A stretch of 50,804 nucleotides of DNA from Candidatus Woesebacteria bacterium GW2011_GWB1_33_38. GTDB lineage: Bacteria; Patescibacteriota; Microgenomatia; UBA8517. This document shows, in pieces, positions 17,060 through 25,986 of this stretch (within the stretch, counting starts at the first letter, position 1; each line of letters opens with the position of its first letter). Position numbers and translations under genes: made by a program. The notes below the pieces were generated by a model. That model saw nothing but the letters and a program-made list of their open reading frames with translations. It was not told the DNA's origin and made no database searches. Location: NCBI GenBank assembly GCA_000990005.1, contig LBPF01000005.1, positions 1 to 50,804 on the forward strand. Direction: 5' to 3'.

Positions 17060-19004
17060 TTTCGGCCGCAAGTTCAAAGTTTAGGTCGTGGGCGGCAAGA
17101 ATCATTTCTTTCTTTAAATCTTTAATATATTTATTTTTGTCCATAGGTGTTAAACAATTTGTATCGATTGCTAGGATTGGTGTTACTAATTCCTTATTTC
17201 TCTCTACTAACTTCTCCCTTAATGGTTTTGAAATTGATTTTGGTGTAATTCCATATTTTTTGTTCATAGCAATTTGATATTCTCTTCTTCTTTTTACTTC
17301 TGAAAGAGCTCTTTCCATGCTTCCAGTAATGCGATCGGCATACATTATAACTCTTCCTTTTACATGTCTGGCTGCTCTTCCCATTGTTTGAATAAGTGAG
17401 GTCTGACTTCTTAAAAACCCTTCTTTATCAGCATCAAGTATCGCAACAAGCCCAACCTCAGGTAAATCAAGTCCCTCTCTTAAGAGATTAATACCAACTA
17501 AACAATCATATTTTCCATTTCTTAAATTATCTAAAATATCAGTTCTATCGAGAGTTTTAACATCAGAATGCAGGTATGCAACCTTTAAACCCTGTTCTTC
17601 AAGATATGCTGATAAGTCCTCTGCTGTGCGTTTTGTGAGTGTCGTTACCAAGACTCTTCTTTTTTCTTTTACTTCCTTCTTAATTTCCTCTATAACATCT
17701 GCTACTTGATGAGTTGTGGGTTTAACAGTAACTTCAGGGTCTGGAATTCCTGTTGGTCTTAGAAGTTGTTCAGTAATATTACCCTCTGACATTGATAGTT
17801 CCCATTCATCTGGAGTAGCACTAAGCGAGATGAAATTGGGAATTTTTCGCATGAATTCATCAAATTTTAAAGGCCTGTTATCAAGTGCCGAAGGAAGTCT
17901 AAAACCATAATCTATTAATGTTGTTTTTCTTGAAAAGTCACCTGCAAACATGCCTCTAACCTGTGGGAATGTAATATGACTTTCATCTACAACTACCAAC
18001 CAATCATCTAAGTTTTGTTTTTTAAAATAATCAAGAAGTGAGTAAGGAGCATCTCCGGCATTTCTACCATCAAAGTATCTTGAATAATTTTCAATTCCTT
18101 TGACATATCCTATCTCTTTAATCATTTCTAGATCATAGGTGACACGTTGACTCAGTCTTTGGGCTTCCAAAAGTTTATTTTGTTTTCTTAACTCACTTAC
18201 ACGCTTATCAAGATCTATTTTAATTTGATCAAATGCAGATTTATGAGTCTTAGGGTCAGTAATAAAATGTTTGGCAGGATATAATGTGAACGGTGAACTG
18301 TGAACAGTGATCAGTGAGCCACTAACAGCATGGATAGAGGAAACTTTTTTGATTACACCTTCCGATTCCTCAATCCTAATTCCTATATCTTGATATGCCG
18401 GATAGACATCAATTATTTCTCCCCTTACTCTAAATGTTCCCCTATTAAATCCAAATTCAGACCTTTCATACTGCAAATCCAAAAGTCTATTAATTACTTG
18501 GTCTCTAGTAACTTTCATTCCTGTTACAAATTCAAAGGCAAATTTGCCATATTCATTTGGAGATCCAATGTTATAGATACAAGAAACTGAAGCTACTACA
18601 ATACAATCTTTTCTAGTCAAAAGATTTGTAGTCGCTGCAAGCCTGAGTTTATCTATTAGTTCATTAATTGCAGAATCTTTTTCAATATAAGTATCAGTTG
18701 ATGGAATATAACTTTCTGGTTGATAATAATCATAGTAAGAAACAAAATAACTTACCGCATTTTCAGGAAACAAGTCTCTCATTTCCTGATAAAGTTGCGC
18801 TGCCAAAGTTTTATTATGAGAAATGATTAGTGTTGGTTTTTGCAACTTTTCAATTACATTAGCAACTGTAAAAGTTTTTCCAGATCCAGTTACACCCAAA
18901 AGTGTTTGGTATTTAACTTTCTTTTTAATATTACTAACCAATTTATCAACTGCCTTTTGTTGTTCTGGGATTAGTTTATGTGGGCTGCTTAACTTAAAAT
19001 TCAT
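17022..19004 (-). CDS. uvrB: Excinuclease ABC subunit B
   Basis: UvrB is the helicase-like core of the excision complex. The 660-aa protein has Walker A GVTGSGKTFTVANVI (about 39), the beta-hairpin YYDYYQPESYIPSTDTYIEKD (about 92), DEAD-like VVDESH (about 340), helicase motifs VGINLLREGLDLPEVGLVAILDADKEGFLRS and QTMGRAARH, and the C-terminal UVR motif for UvrC contact (LNFELAAEIRDRIRKIE). Near residues 230-245 the loop GSLITVHSSPFTLYPAKHF lies on a CACTGATCACTGTTCAC-type repeat. TAAAAT ends 6 nt before the ATG (leaderless). It is divergent from lexA. Confidence 0.97.
   Translation of the reverse strand: MNFKLSSPHKLIPEQQKAVDKLVSNIKKKVKYQTLLGVTGSGKTFTVANVIEKLQKPTLIISHNKTLAAQLYQEMRDLFPENAVSYFVSYYDYYQPESYIPSTDTYIEKDSAINELIDKLRLAATTNLLTRKDCIVVASVSCIYNIGSPNEYGKFAFEFVTGMKVTRDQVINRLLDLQYERSEFGFNRGTFRVRGEIIDVYPAYQDIGIRIEESEGVIKKVSSIHAVSGSLITVHSSPFTLYPAKHFITDPKTHKSAFDQIKIDLDKRVSELRKQNKLLEAQRLSQRVTYDLEMIKEIGYVKGIENYSRYFDGRNAGDAPYSLLDYFKKQNLDDWLVVVDESHITFPQVRGMFAGDFSRKTTLIDYGFRLPSALDNRPLKFDEFMRKIPNFISLSATPDEWELSMSEGNITEQLLRPTGIPDPEVTVKPTTHQVADVIEEIKKEVKEKRRVLVTTLTKRTAEDLSAYLEEQGLKVAYLHSDVKTLDRTDILDNLRNGKYDCLVGINLLREGLDLPEVGLVAILDADKEGFLRSQTSLIQTMGRAARHVKGRVIMYADRITGSMERALSEVKRRREYQIAMNKKYGITPKSISKPLREKLVERNKELVTPILAIDTNCLTPMDKNKYIKDLKKEMILAAHDLNFELAAEIRDRIRKIEVPI
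18285..18322 (-). repeat. Repeat element E inside uvrB
   Basis: The coding strand carries CACTGATCACTGTTCAC followed by AGTTCACCGTTCAC, a run of related units. A similar run, CACTAATCACTATTCAC followed by CAATCACTAATCAC, occurs in the oxidoreductase gene at 46064-46097. Both fall in loops of otherwise conserved proteins. Confidence 0.5.
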
Positions 19005-19029
19005 AGACGTATTTTAACATAACATCTGT

Positions 19030-19064
19030 TAGGTTCGGAACCCGAACTTACGGGTTCCGAACCT
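19030..19064. repeat. Palindromic element C between uvrB and lexA
   Basis: AGGTTCGGAACC and its complement GGTTCCGAACCT are separated by 10 nt. The same pair, separated by 7 nt, lies inside gatB (35239-35269). Its position between two SOS genes makes a LexA operator possible: it contains GAAC-N6-GTTC, but the Gram-positive-type box has N4, and the copy inside gatB argues for a dispersed repeat. Confidence 0.65.
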
Positions 19065-19091
19065 GTAAGTACATGAGATAGAAAGATATAG

Positions 19092-19120
19092 TTGACTCAT
19101 TCGGTCTTTATTTGTATATT
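19092..19120 (+). promoter_or_regulatory. lexA promoter, leaderless
   Basis: TTGACT (19092-19097), 17-nt spacer, TATATT (19115-19120), then 6 nt to the ATG at 19127. This near-consensus sigma-70 promoter places the transcription start on the start codon and rules out the track start at 19112, which lies inside the -10 region. Confidence 0.8.
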
Positions 19121-19126
19121 TTAAAT

Positions 19127-19762
19127 ATGGCAGTTTCAAGAACAGCTCCAGTAATTTACAAAAGGCAGGCCCAAATTTTGGACTTTATCAAACAGTCGAT
19201 TGAAAACACTGGTTTTGCCCCAACTTTAAGAGACATCGCAAATGCAATTGGTGTTAATTCTCTAGCTACTGTTCATGAACATATTCAAGGATTAGTTGAG
19301 AAAGGGTTGTTAAAAAGAACTTCAGGCAGACTTAGAAAAATGGAATTAACAACTGACATTAATATTAATAACGAGGGAATAACTGTTCCAATATTAGGCT
19401 ACATTGCAGCAGGATCTCCAATTGAACCCATGATTGACCCTAATGCTCACATGTCAATTCCTCCTAATTTTGCCAGTAAAACCAAAAGAGTTTATGTACT
19501 TCAGGTTAGAGGCCAATCAATGATTGAAGACCACATTGATGATGGTGATTTTGTAATTTGTGAACAAACTGAAACTGCAACAAACGGCGAAATTGTAGTA
19601 GCACTTCTCAAGAATGGCATGGCCACATTAAAAAGATATTTTAAAGAAGCGACACGCATAAGGCTTGAGCCTGCAAATGCTACAATGTCTCCTATCTTTG
19701 CAAAAGAAGTTGTAATTCAAGGAAGAGTTGTTGGACTAATTAGAAAATACAAATCCTTCTAA
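19127..19762 (+). CDS. lexA: LexA repressor
   Basis: LexA represses SOS genes and is inactivated by RecA-stimulated self-cleavage. Using the ATG at 19127 (MAVSRTAPVIYKRQ), fixed by the promoter, it is 211 aa. The winged-helix DNA-binding domain is at about 8-70 (FAPTLRDIANAIGVNSLATVHEHIQGLVEKGLL). The cleavage bond lies in YIAAGSP (Ala-Gly), with catalytic Ser in RGQSMIEDHIDDGD and Lys in MATLKRYF. Divergent from uvrB, with uvrA, uvrC, dinD and ruvC elsewhere in the window as plausible regulon members. Its 3' end overlaps gpmI by 27 bp. Confidence 0.96.
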   Translation: MAVSRTAPVIYKRQAQILDFIKQSIENTGFAPTLRDIANAIGVNSLATVHEHIQGLVEKGLLKRTSGRLRKMELTTDININNEGITVPILGYIAAGSPIEPMIDPNAHMSIPPNFASKTKRVYVLQVRGQSMIEDHIDDGDFVICEQTETATNGEIVVALLKNGMATLKRYFKEATRIRLEPANATMSPIFAKEVVIQGRVVGLIRKYKSF

Positions 19763-21400
19763 TAAATTTCTACCTGACATTTGTGAGGGAATAGGTATTT
19801 TTAACAAATTTAAAACAGTAGGTGCAACATCAGCTAAAATCCCAGAGGGAAGAGTTTCACCTCTGCCAGTAAAATCTTTTGCTATTATTATAAGTGGAAC
19901 AGGATTAGTTGAATGTTCAGTCTCAATCTGTCCTGATTGAGAATTAATCATTTCTTCTACATTGCCATGATCTGCTGTTATAACTAAAGCTCCATCGTAA
20001 GCTAGTACAAAATTTGCAAGTCTTGCTACACACTCATCAGTAACCTGGCAAGCCTTAACAGCAGAACCAATGTTACCAGTGTGACCGACCATGTCTGGGT
20101 TTGCATAATTTATCAAAATAAATTTATAATCCAGATTTGTTTTTAATCTTTCTAAAACTGAGTCAGTTAATTCAATTGCACTCATTTCGGGCTTTAAATC
20201 ATAGGTTGCTACTTTTGGCGATGGCACAATCAAGTGTTCCTCAAGTTCAAAAGGCATTTCTTGTTGGCCATTAAAATAAAAGGTTACAAATTTTTCTTTC
20301 TCACTTTCTGAAGCTCTTAGCTGTCTTAATCCATTATCAGAAATTGCTCGTCCAATCGGCGTATCTACACTTTCTGGCGGGAAAGCAACCTTTGCACCCT
20401 CATTAACTAATATTTTTTCATATTCCGTCATAGTGGCAAAATATAAATTATTAAGTCTGACTGGTCGTTTAAAGGGAGAGACTTGAACCATTGAATTTTG
20501 ACTATCAATATGCTTTTTTAAATATTTAACTCTAAACGGATCGAATGAAGAGCGATTTGTGGCCTTAGAAAAATCGTTAAACACAAAAGACCTTGATAGT
20601 TGTCTTGGTCTATCAACTCTAAAATTAAAAAATATAACCGAGTCATTATCAGCTATAAGTTTTACAGGTTTACCGTCCCTACCCATAATTAAGGCAGGAT
20701 CTATAAATTCATCCGTTTTACCATTATCATAAGAGGCTTCAATTGCTTCTTCTGGAGTTTTAACCAAATTACCTTCACCTTTAGTTAAGGCGTTATATGC
20801 TTTTTCAGTTCTATCCCATCTAAAATCTCTATCCATGGCCCAATAACGACCCATTAAAGTTGCTATTTGACCAACTCCTTCTCTATTAATAACTTCTTTT
20901 ATTTTATTAAGATAAATTTTAGCGGCAGTTGGCGGAGAATCCCTACCATCAGTAAAAAGGTGTAAATATACTCTGTTAAATTTATTTCTGCTACATAATT
21001 GTAAAAGAGCAAATAAATGTTCTAAATTTGAATGTACCCCACCTGCTCCAATTAGACCCATTATGTGAAGATTTGATTTAAATTTATTAGCATGTTCAAG
21101 TGCTCCTAACAATGCCTTATTATCAAAAAATGTTCCCTCAGCAATGGACATATTAATTCTCATTAAATCCTGATAAATGATTCTTCCAGCTCCAAGATTT
21201 AAATGTCCTGTTTCAGTATTGCCTGCTTCACCGCGTGGTAAACCAACGGATTCTCCTGAAGCTTGTAACTCGGTATGAGGATAGCCAACTGTATATCTAT
21301 TCATGTTAATACAATTTGCAATTGAAATTGCATTACCTGCAGAAGGCGCAGAAATTCCCCAACCATCTAAAACTGTCAATATTACAAATTTTGGAGTCAT
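19736..21400 (-). CDS. gpmI: 2,3-bisphosphoglycerate-independent phosphoglycerate mutase
   Basis: GpmI interconverts 3- and 2-phosphoglycerate using two manganese ions and a covalent phospho-enzyme. The 554-aa protein begins FVILTVLDGWGIS with the first metal Asp, and ends with ITADHGNVEEMI and TEHSTNPVPLI metal ligands. The nucleophile motif, normally GNSEVGH, reads GNTETGHLNLGAGR, so the catalytic Ser is replaced by Thr; alkaline-phosphatase-superfamily enzymes can use Thr, so activity is plausible. It overlaps eno by 4 bp (ATGA type), placing it in one transcript with eno and ppsA, three consecutive steps of lower glycolysis. Confidence 0.95.
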   Translation of the reverse strand: MTPKFVILTVLDGWGISAPSAGNAISIANCINMNRYTVGYPHTELQASGESVGLPRGEAGNTETGHLNLGAGRIIYQDLMRINMSIAEGTFFDNKALLGALEHANKFKSNLHIMGLIGAGGVHSNLEHLFALLQLCSRNKFNRVYLHLFTDGRDSPPTAAKIYLNKIKEVINREGVGQIATLMGRYWAMDRDFRWDRTEKAYNALTKGEGNLVKTPEEAIEASYDNGKTDEFIDPALIMGRDGKPVKLIADNDSVIFFNFRVDRPRQLSRSFVFNDFSKATNRSSFDPFRVKYLKKHIDSQNSMVQVSPFKRPVRLNNLYFATMTEYEKILVNEGAKVAFPPESVDTPIGRAISDNGLRQLRASESEKEKFVTFYFNGQQEMPFELEEHLIVPSPKVATYDLKPEMSAIELTDSVLERLKTNLDYKFILINYANPDMVGHTGNIGSAVKACQVTDECVARLANFVLAYDGALVITADHGNVEEMINSQSGQIETEHSTNPVPLIIIAKDFTGRGETLPSGILADVAPTVLNLLKIPIPSQMSGRNLLEGFVFSN

Positions 21401-22656
21401 TCAAGTTCTAATTCAATTGCAGACAGTCTATTGTATTTTGCAACTCTCTCGCCTCGTGCCGGAGCACCAAATTTGGCATAATCAGAAGCGATTCCAACTG
21501 CAAAATCAGCAATAAAACTATCATTTGTTTCTCCTGACCTGTGGGAAGTAATTATTTTCCAATTTGCATCTTTGGTCATTTTAACAACCTGCAATGTCTC
21601 AGTAACAGTACCAATCTGATTAGGTTTTATTACGGCACCGTTACAGGCTTTTTCAGCAATTGCTTTCTGAACTCTTTTTGGGTTTGTGACCAAAAGATCA
21701 TCTCCAACAACTATGACTGACCCTGAAAGTTCAGAGGTTAATTTTTTCCAGCTATCCCAAGCATCTTCCTGAAAGGCATCCTCCAAAATAGCTAATCTAT
21801 AATTATTAATAAGTTCTTTGTAATAATCCAACAATTGGTTATCAGAAAGTGAACTTGACCTATCTCTGATAGTATAATCACCACTTTTATAAAAACTGTT
21901 AGCGGCCACATCTAAACCTAGAAAGACGTCCCTACCAAGTGAATAATTTGTTTCTCTTACAGATTCCACAAAGACTTCAAAGGCATCAGCATTGGTGAAT
22001 AAATTAGGGGCATATCCTCCTTCATGACCCACTGAATGAATGGCACCACGACGAGCTAAGTTTTGTCCGATTGTTTGATATATTTCAACACCCATTTGTA
22101 AACCTTCCGAGAATTTTTTATTAGTGGCAGGAATCATCCAAAATTCCTGAAAATCTAAGTTGCCTGCTCCATGAAGACCACCATTAATCATGTTTAATAG
22201 TGGTGTTGGTATTTTGATACCCTTTTTCATTCCCCGCTCAACTGTTAAGTCATTAATCCAAGTATAAAGAGCTTTGTTTTCAGAAATGGCAGCAATTTTA
22301 CAAACTACTTGAGAAATGGCTAAGATTGCATTTCCTCCATATTTTGTTTTATTCTCAGTTCCATCAAGAGATATTAATTTTTGATCTATCTCAGTTTGTT
22401 TTGTCGGGTCCATTCCAACTAACGCTGGTCCGAGAACAGAATTTATATTTTCTACAGCTTTTAAAACACCATCACCATGATACCTTGTTGCATCTTTGTC
22501 TCTTAATTCAAGAGCTTCGTGACTACCTGTTGATGTGCCAGCTGGTACGGAGGCTGTGGCAAAACGTCCATCATCTAATTGGCTATAACATTCAACTGTA
22601 GGAATACCACGACTATCAAGTATTTCCCGAGACCAAATACGTTTAATCATACTCAT
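21397..22656 (-). CDS. eno: Enolase
   Basis: Enolase converts 2-phosphoglycerate to phosphoenolpyruvate. The 419-aa protein has the N-terminal capping motif SREILDSRGIPTVE, GGNAILAISQVVCK (usually GANAILAVS), HEGGYAPNL, the metal Asp in LGLDVAANSFY and VGDDLLVTN, catalytic Lys in AVIKPNQIGTVTET and the SHRSGETNDSFIADFAVG signature. Length is normal. Four-base overlaps with ppsA upstream and gpmI downstream mark translational coupling. Its product is the substrate or product of PpsA next door, so the trio probably runs glycolysis or gluconeogenesis as a unit. Confidence 0.97.
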   Translation of the reverse strand: MSMIKRIWSREILDSRGIPTVECYSQLDDGRFATASVPAGTSTGSHEALELRDKDATRYHGDGVLKAVENINSVLGPALVGMDPTKQTEIDQKLISLDGTENKTKYGGNAILAISQVVCKIAAISENKALYTWINDLTVERGMKKGIKIPTPLLNMINGGLHGAGNLDFQEFWMIPATNKKFSEGLQMGVEIYQTIGQNLARRGAIHSVGHEGGYAPNLFTNADAFEVFVESVRETNYSLGRDVFLGLDVAANSFYKSGDYTIRDRSSSLSDNQLLDYYKELINNYRLAILEDAFQEDAWDSWKKLTSELSGSVIVVGDDLLVTNPKRVQKAIAEKACNGAVIKPNQIGTVTETLQVVKMTKDANWKIITSHRSGETNDSFIADFAVGIASDYAKFGAPARGERVAKYNRLSAIELELE

Positions 22657-24935
22657 ATATTTTTTTCTGTTTCAGAGATCATTTTTCTAACTCTATTAAT
22701 AGCATCAGGGTTAACTGAAACGCTTGTAACTCCAGCTTTAACCAAAATTTCAATCATTTCATCGTAAGTACTTGCGGCTTGGCCACAAATCGATGAAGTT
22801 ATTCCATACTTATGACATATTTTAATTATTCTTTTCAAGGCCCAAATTACTTCAGGTTGCATTTCATTAAATTCAGTTGCAACAGTTGAATTGTCTCTAT
22901 CTGTACCCTGAAGTAGCATTGTTAAATCATTACTACCAATTGATATTCCATCAATACCAACTTTAATAAATTCTTCAAGTAAAATAACATTAACAGGTAT
23001 CTCAACCATCATCCAAAATTTAAATGTTGGGTCATCAAAAAGTCCAGCAGCGTTAACAAGTCTTCTGACTCTTCTTAATTCGTCGGGTGAGCGGACAAAC
23101 GGAATCATAATGTGAAGATTATTGTATTTTTCTCTGACTCTTTTTAATGCTGTAAGTTCTAGATTAAATACTTCAGGATCTGAAATGTATCGAAATGCAC
23201 CCCTGAAACCTAACATAGGATTAGGTTCTTTAGGTTCCCAATGAATACCACCCTCTAAACTTCTATATTCGTTTGTCTTAAAATCAGTAGCTCTATAAAC
23301 TACCTGTCTGGGGTAAAACGAGTCAGCAAAAGTAGTTAAACTTTTAATTAGTTTCTCAATAAAAACATCTTGTGTTTTTCGCTTTATTGCTTCTTTGGGA
23401 TGGATTCCAATATCAGCAATTATAAATTCAGCACGAAGTAACCCAACACCGTCAACATTCATCTTGGAAACCTCTCTGGCTCTATCAGGTTCAGCCAGAT
23501 TAACATAAACTTTGGTGGCAGTCTTTAATTCAGTTAATGGCTTAGAGTCTACTGTCAACTGTAGGCTATCAGCTGTAGACAATTTTTGTCCTCCTTCGAA
23601 CACTTCCCCTGTTTTCCCATTTACTGTCACAATTTGTCCTTCTTTTAATATTTTAGTGGCCATTTTTGTTCCTACTACACACGGGGTACCCATTTCACGA
23701 CTAACAATTGCGGCGTGAGAAGTCATCCCTCCTTCATTTGTAATAATGGCAGAAGCCTTTTTCATTGCAGGAACATAATCAGGAGAGGTCATTGGAGCTA
23801 CCAGTACATCTCCTTTTTCTATTCTATCAATCTCTTTTGGAGATCGTAAAATTTTAACAACACCTGTTCCAATTCCAGGTGAAGCAGGTATGCCTTTTAA
23901 AACAGGTGATAAGTTATTAGATATAGAGTTATTAGTGCCCTTTATATCCTTATCACTTTTGGACTTTATATCTTGTATCGTGGTAACTGGTCTTGTTTGA
24001 ACAATATACAATTTATTCTTTTCTCTAGCCCATTCAACGTCTTGAGGATAGTAATAATGCTCTTGAAGTTTTTGGGCAAGTTTAGCAAGTGAAATAATTT
24101 CTTCATCAGATAATTTAATTTTCTCTACAAGTTTTTTATTAACCGCAATTTCCTCAGTTATATTATTCTTTTTGGTCAAAAGTTTTTCTTGGGTATTTAC
24201 TTCTTTGGAAAGAATTGCAAAAGTATCTTTTTGGACCACATAGTGATCAGGAACGTAACTTCCCTGAACTATCATTTCTCCCAACCCCCAAACAGCATCA
24301 ATTACAATCCTATCTTTCAAGTTGGTGACAGGATCAATTGAAAACATAATTCCAGACACTTCAGATTGAATCATTTTTTGAACAATCACAGAAATACCGA
24401 CCTTTTCGTGTTTTATCTTATTTTGTACTCTGTAATAGATTGATCTGGGTGTAAAAAGCGAGGCCCAACACTCCCTAATTGCAATTTGAAGATTTGCTTC
24501 ACCTTTAATATTTAAAAGTGATGTTTGCTGGCCAGCAAAACTCGTTCCTGGCCTGTCTTCTGCTGTTGCTGACGATCTAACAGCTACCAAAGCATGGGAA
24601 AATCTTCCTGATAATTTTCTGTATGCAATATTTACTTCTTTAAACACACTTTCAGGGAATTTACTGCTATTAATTATCTTTTGTATTTTTTTAGAGGCAC
24701 TCTCAAGCTGGGCTGGATCATTAACATCAGTTACTGCCAAGATATCATATATTTTAGAAGATATATCATTTTCAGATAAAAATAAATCATAGGCCGGCAC
24801 AGTAACCGCAAAACCATCAGGAACAGGAAAACCAGCTTTGGTCATCTCACCTAAATTTGCGCCTTTTCCACCAACCAAAGAAAGATCTTCTTTATCAATA
24901 TCTTTAAATTTAACAACTAAAGGCAGTGAAGTCAT
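22653..24935 (-). CDS. ppsA: Phosphoenolpyruvate synthase
   Basis: It catalyses ATP-dependent conversion of pyruvate to PEP (reversible in some anaerobes). The 760-aa protein has the ATP-grasp domain (about 1-330; VGGKGANLGEMTKAGFPVPDGF, VRSSATAEDRPGTSFAGQQ), the swivelling His domain with GGMTSHAAIVSREMGTPCVVG (phospho-His, about 412) and the TIM barrel with SIGSNDLTML and CGQAAS. The two interdomain linkers carry odd sequence: KSKSDKDIKGTNNSISNN (repeat D) and STADSLQLTVDSKPL, a CTACAGT-rich stretch. First gene of the ppsA-eno-gpmI run; a TATAGT lies 7 nt before its ATG. 17 bp after the isomerase gene. Confidence 0.96.
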   Translation of the reverse strand: MTSLPLVVKFKDIDKEDLSLVGGKGANLGEMTKAGFPVPDGFAVTVPAYDLFLSENDISSKIYDILAVTDVNDPAQLESASKKIQKIINSSKFPESVFKEVNIAYRKLSGRFSHALVAVRSSATAEDRPGTSFAGQQTSLLNIKGEANLQIAIRECWASLFTPRSIYYRVQNKIKHEKVGISVIVQKMIQSEVSGIMFSIDPVTNLKDRIVIDAVWGLGEMIVQGSYVPDHYVVQKDTFAILSKEVNTQEKLLTKKNNITEEIAVNKKLVEKIKLSDEEIISLAKLAQKLQEHYYYPQDVEWAREKNKLYIVQTRPVTTIQDIKSKSDKDIKGTNNSISNNLSPVLKGIPASPGIGTGVVKILRSPKEIDRIEKGDVLVAPMTSPDYVPAMKKASAIITNEGGMTSHAAIVSREMGTPCVVGTKMATKILKEGQIVTVNGKTGEVFEGGQKLSTADSLQLTVDSKPLTELKTATKVYVNLAEPDRAREVSKMNVDGVGLLRAEFIIADIGIHPKEAIKRKTQDVFIEKLIKSLTTFADSFYPRQVVYRATDFKTNEYRSLEGGIHWEPKEPNPMLGFRGAFRYISDPEVFNLELTALKRVREKYNNLHIMIPFVRSPDELRRVRRLVNAAGLFDDPTFKFWMMVEIPVNVILLEEFIKVGIDGISIGSNDLTMLLQGTDRDNSTVATEFNEMQPEVIWALKRIIKICHKYGITSSICGQAASTYDEMIEILVKAGVTSVSVNPDAINRVRKMISETEKNI
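23941..23958 (-). repeat. Repeat element D inside ppsA linker
   Basis: Coding-strand AGTGATAAGGATATAAA encodes SDKDIK in the linker between the ATP-grasp and His domains, matching the uvrC and gatB copies in frame. Confidence 0.45.
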
Positions 24936-24952
24936 ATTATTAACTATATCAT

Positions 24953-25984
24953 CTAATGGACCGGTTGGGAAAGAGATTCTTTTAATTTAATAATCCAGGG
25001 CTCGGGTCCGGGGTCATCATTCCTTAATAATGATAAATGTAAGCCTAACCAAGCACAGTAATGCGCTAGTTCCAGTGCTTGAACCAGCTTAGTAGACCCC
25101 TTAAGTGAATAGGTTAGGTAGTTATTTCCTTGTTCATCAAAAATCTTCTTGGTTATTTTAAACCTTTCTTTGACTCTTGGGTGTACAAAATCACTTTCAA
25201 AAAATAGATATTTAAATTTATCTTTAATATAACTAGGTTGTTGGGTGGCCTCAATTAAAACGTGATTCACTTCTGGAAAATCATAAAATTGGGTAAATGT
25301 CCTACCTATTTCACACATTGCATTTCTGCCTGCGTTTAATGCTCCTAAGAAAGGTCTTCCAGATAACAGTATCGGCAAAAAGTCACTTAATTTTTTTGCC
25401 ATTTCTAATACATTCCAGACTTCTCTAATTTTAGTTAGTTCCCCAAGTCCGGCAAAAAGCTCATCCTTGCTCAATTTTAGAATCCCCAAATTAGCTAAAG
25501 TGCCAGAAAGAGCTCCAAAAGATATTCCCAATCCAACCTTGGGATAATCTGAAGGATTAACAGACTTACTTTCAACATAAACACCTTCAATTTCCTTATT
25601 AATAATCATGTCTTTTAATTTTCCATTTGTCGTTACTGCAATCATTTTTGCTCCAACTTTTTTGGCGTCATTAAAAGCAGAAAGAGTTTCCTCAGTATTT
25701 CCTGAATATGAATTTAATATAACAAGTGTGTCTTTATTCACCCAAATCGGAAGATCATAATCATTATGGATATCAATATCGTAAGGCACCTTAAAATCTT
25801 CTTCATATAAACCTTCAAGAATTTTGGCCGCATTCGATGAGCCCCCCATCCCGCTTATTACGATAGCTTTGGGAGTAAATTTTGTTAAATTGAATCTCAT
25901 AGCTTCCTCGAACGTTTTTTTAATCTGTTCAGGGAATAAATTAAGCGAATCCTCAATCCCTAACGAATCAAGTGTGTTTGTCAT
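24953..25984 (-). CDS. Bifunctional phosphoglucose/phosphomannose isomerase (SIS family)
   Basis: This 343-aa SIS-domain protein interconverts glucose-6-P or mannose-6-P with fructose-6-P, supplying glycolysis and sugar-nucleotide synthesis. Sugar-binding motifs include SGMGGSSNAAKILEGL (about 45), LNSYSGNTEETLSAF (about 90) and NHVLIEATQ (about 240), and the C-terminal His helix is in LELAHYCAWLGLHLSLLRN. This is the archaeal/bacterial PGI/PMI type, not classical Pgi. It lies 2 bp after the phosphomannomutase gene, so the pair forms a hexose-phosphate unit upstream of ppsA-eno-gpmI. Confidence 0.9.
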   Translation of the reverse strand: MTNTLDSLGIEDSLNLFPEQIKKTFEEAMRFNLTKFTPKAIVISGMGGSSNAAKILEGLYEEDFKVPYDIDIHNDYDLPIWVNKDTLVILNSYSGNTEETLSAFNDAKKVGAKMIAVTTNGKLKDMIINKEIEGVYVESKSVNPSDYPKVGLGISFGALSGTLANLGILKLSKDELFAGLGELTKIREVWNVLEMAKKLSDFLPILLSGRPFLGALNAGRNAMCEIGRTFTQFYDFPEVNHVLIEATQQPSYIKDKFKYLFFESDFVHPRVKERFKITKKIFDEQGNNYLTYSLKGSTKLVQALELAHYCAWLGLHLSLLRNDDPGPEPWIIKLKESLSQPVH

Positions 25985-25986
25985 AT

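Noticed and set aside
19041-19056. Canonical Gram-positive LexA box CGAAC-N4-GTTCG
   Set aside because: The spacing here is GAAC-N6-GTTC and a sister palindrome lies inside gatB, so an operator is only a possibility.
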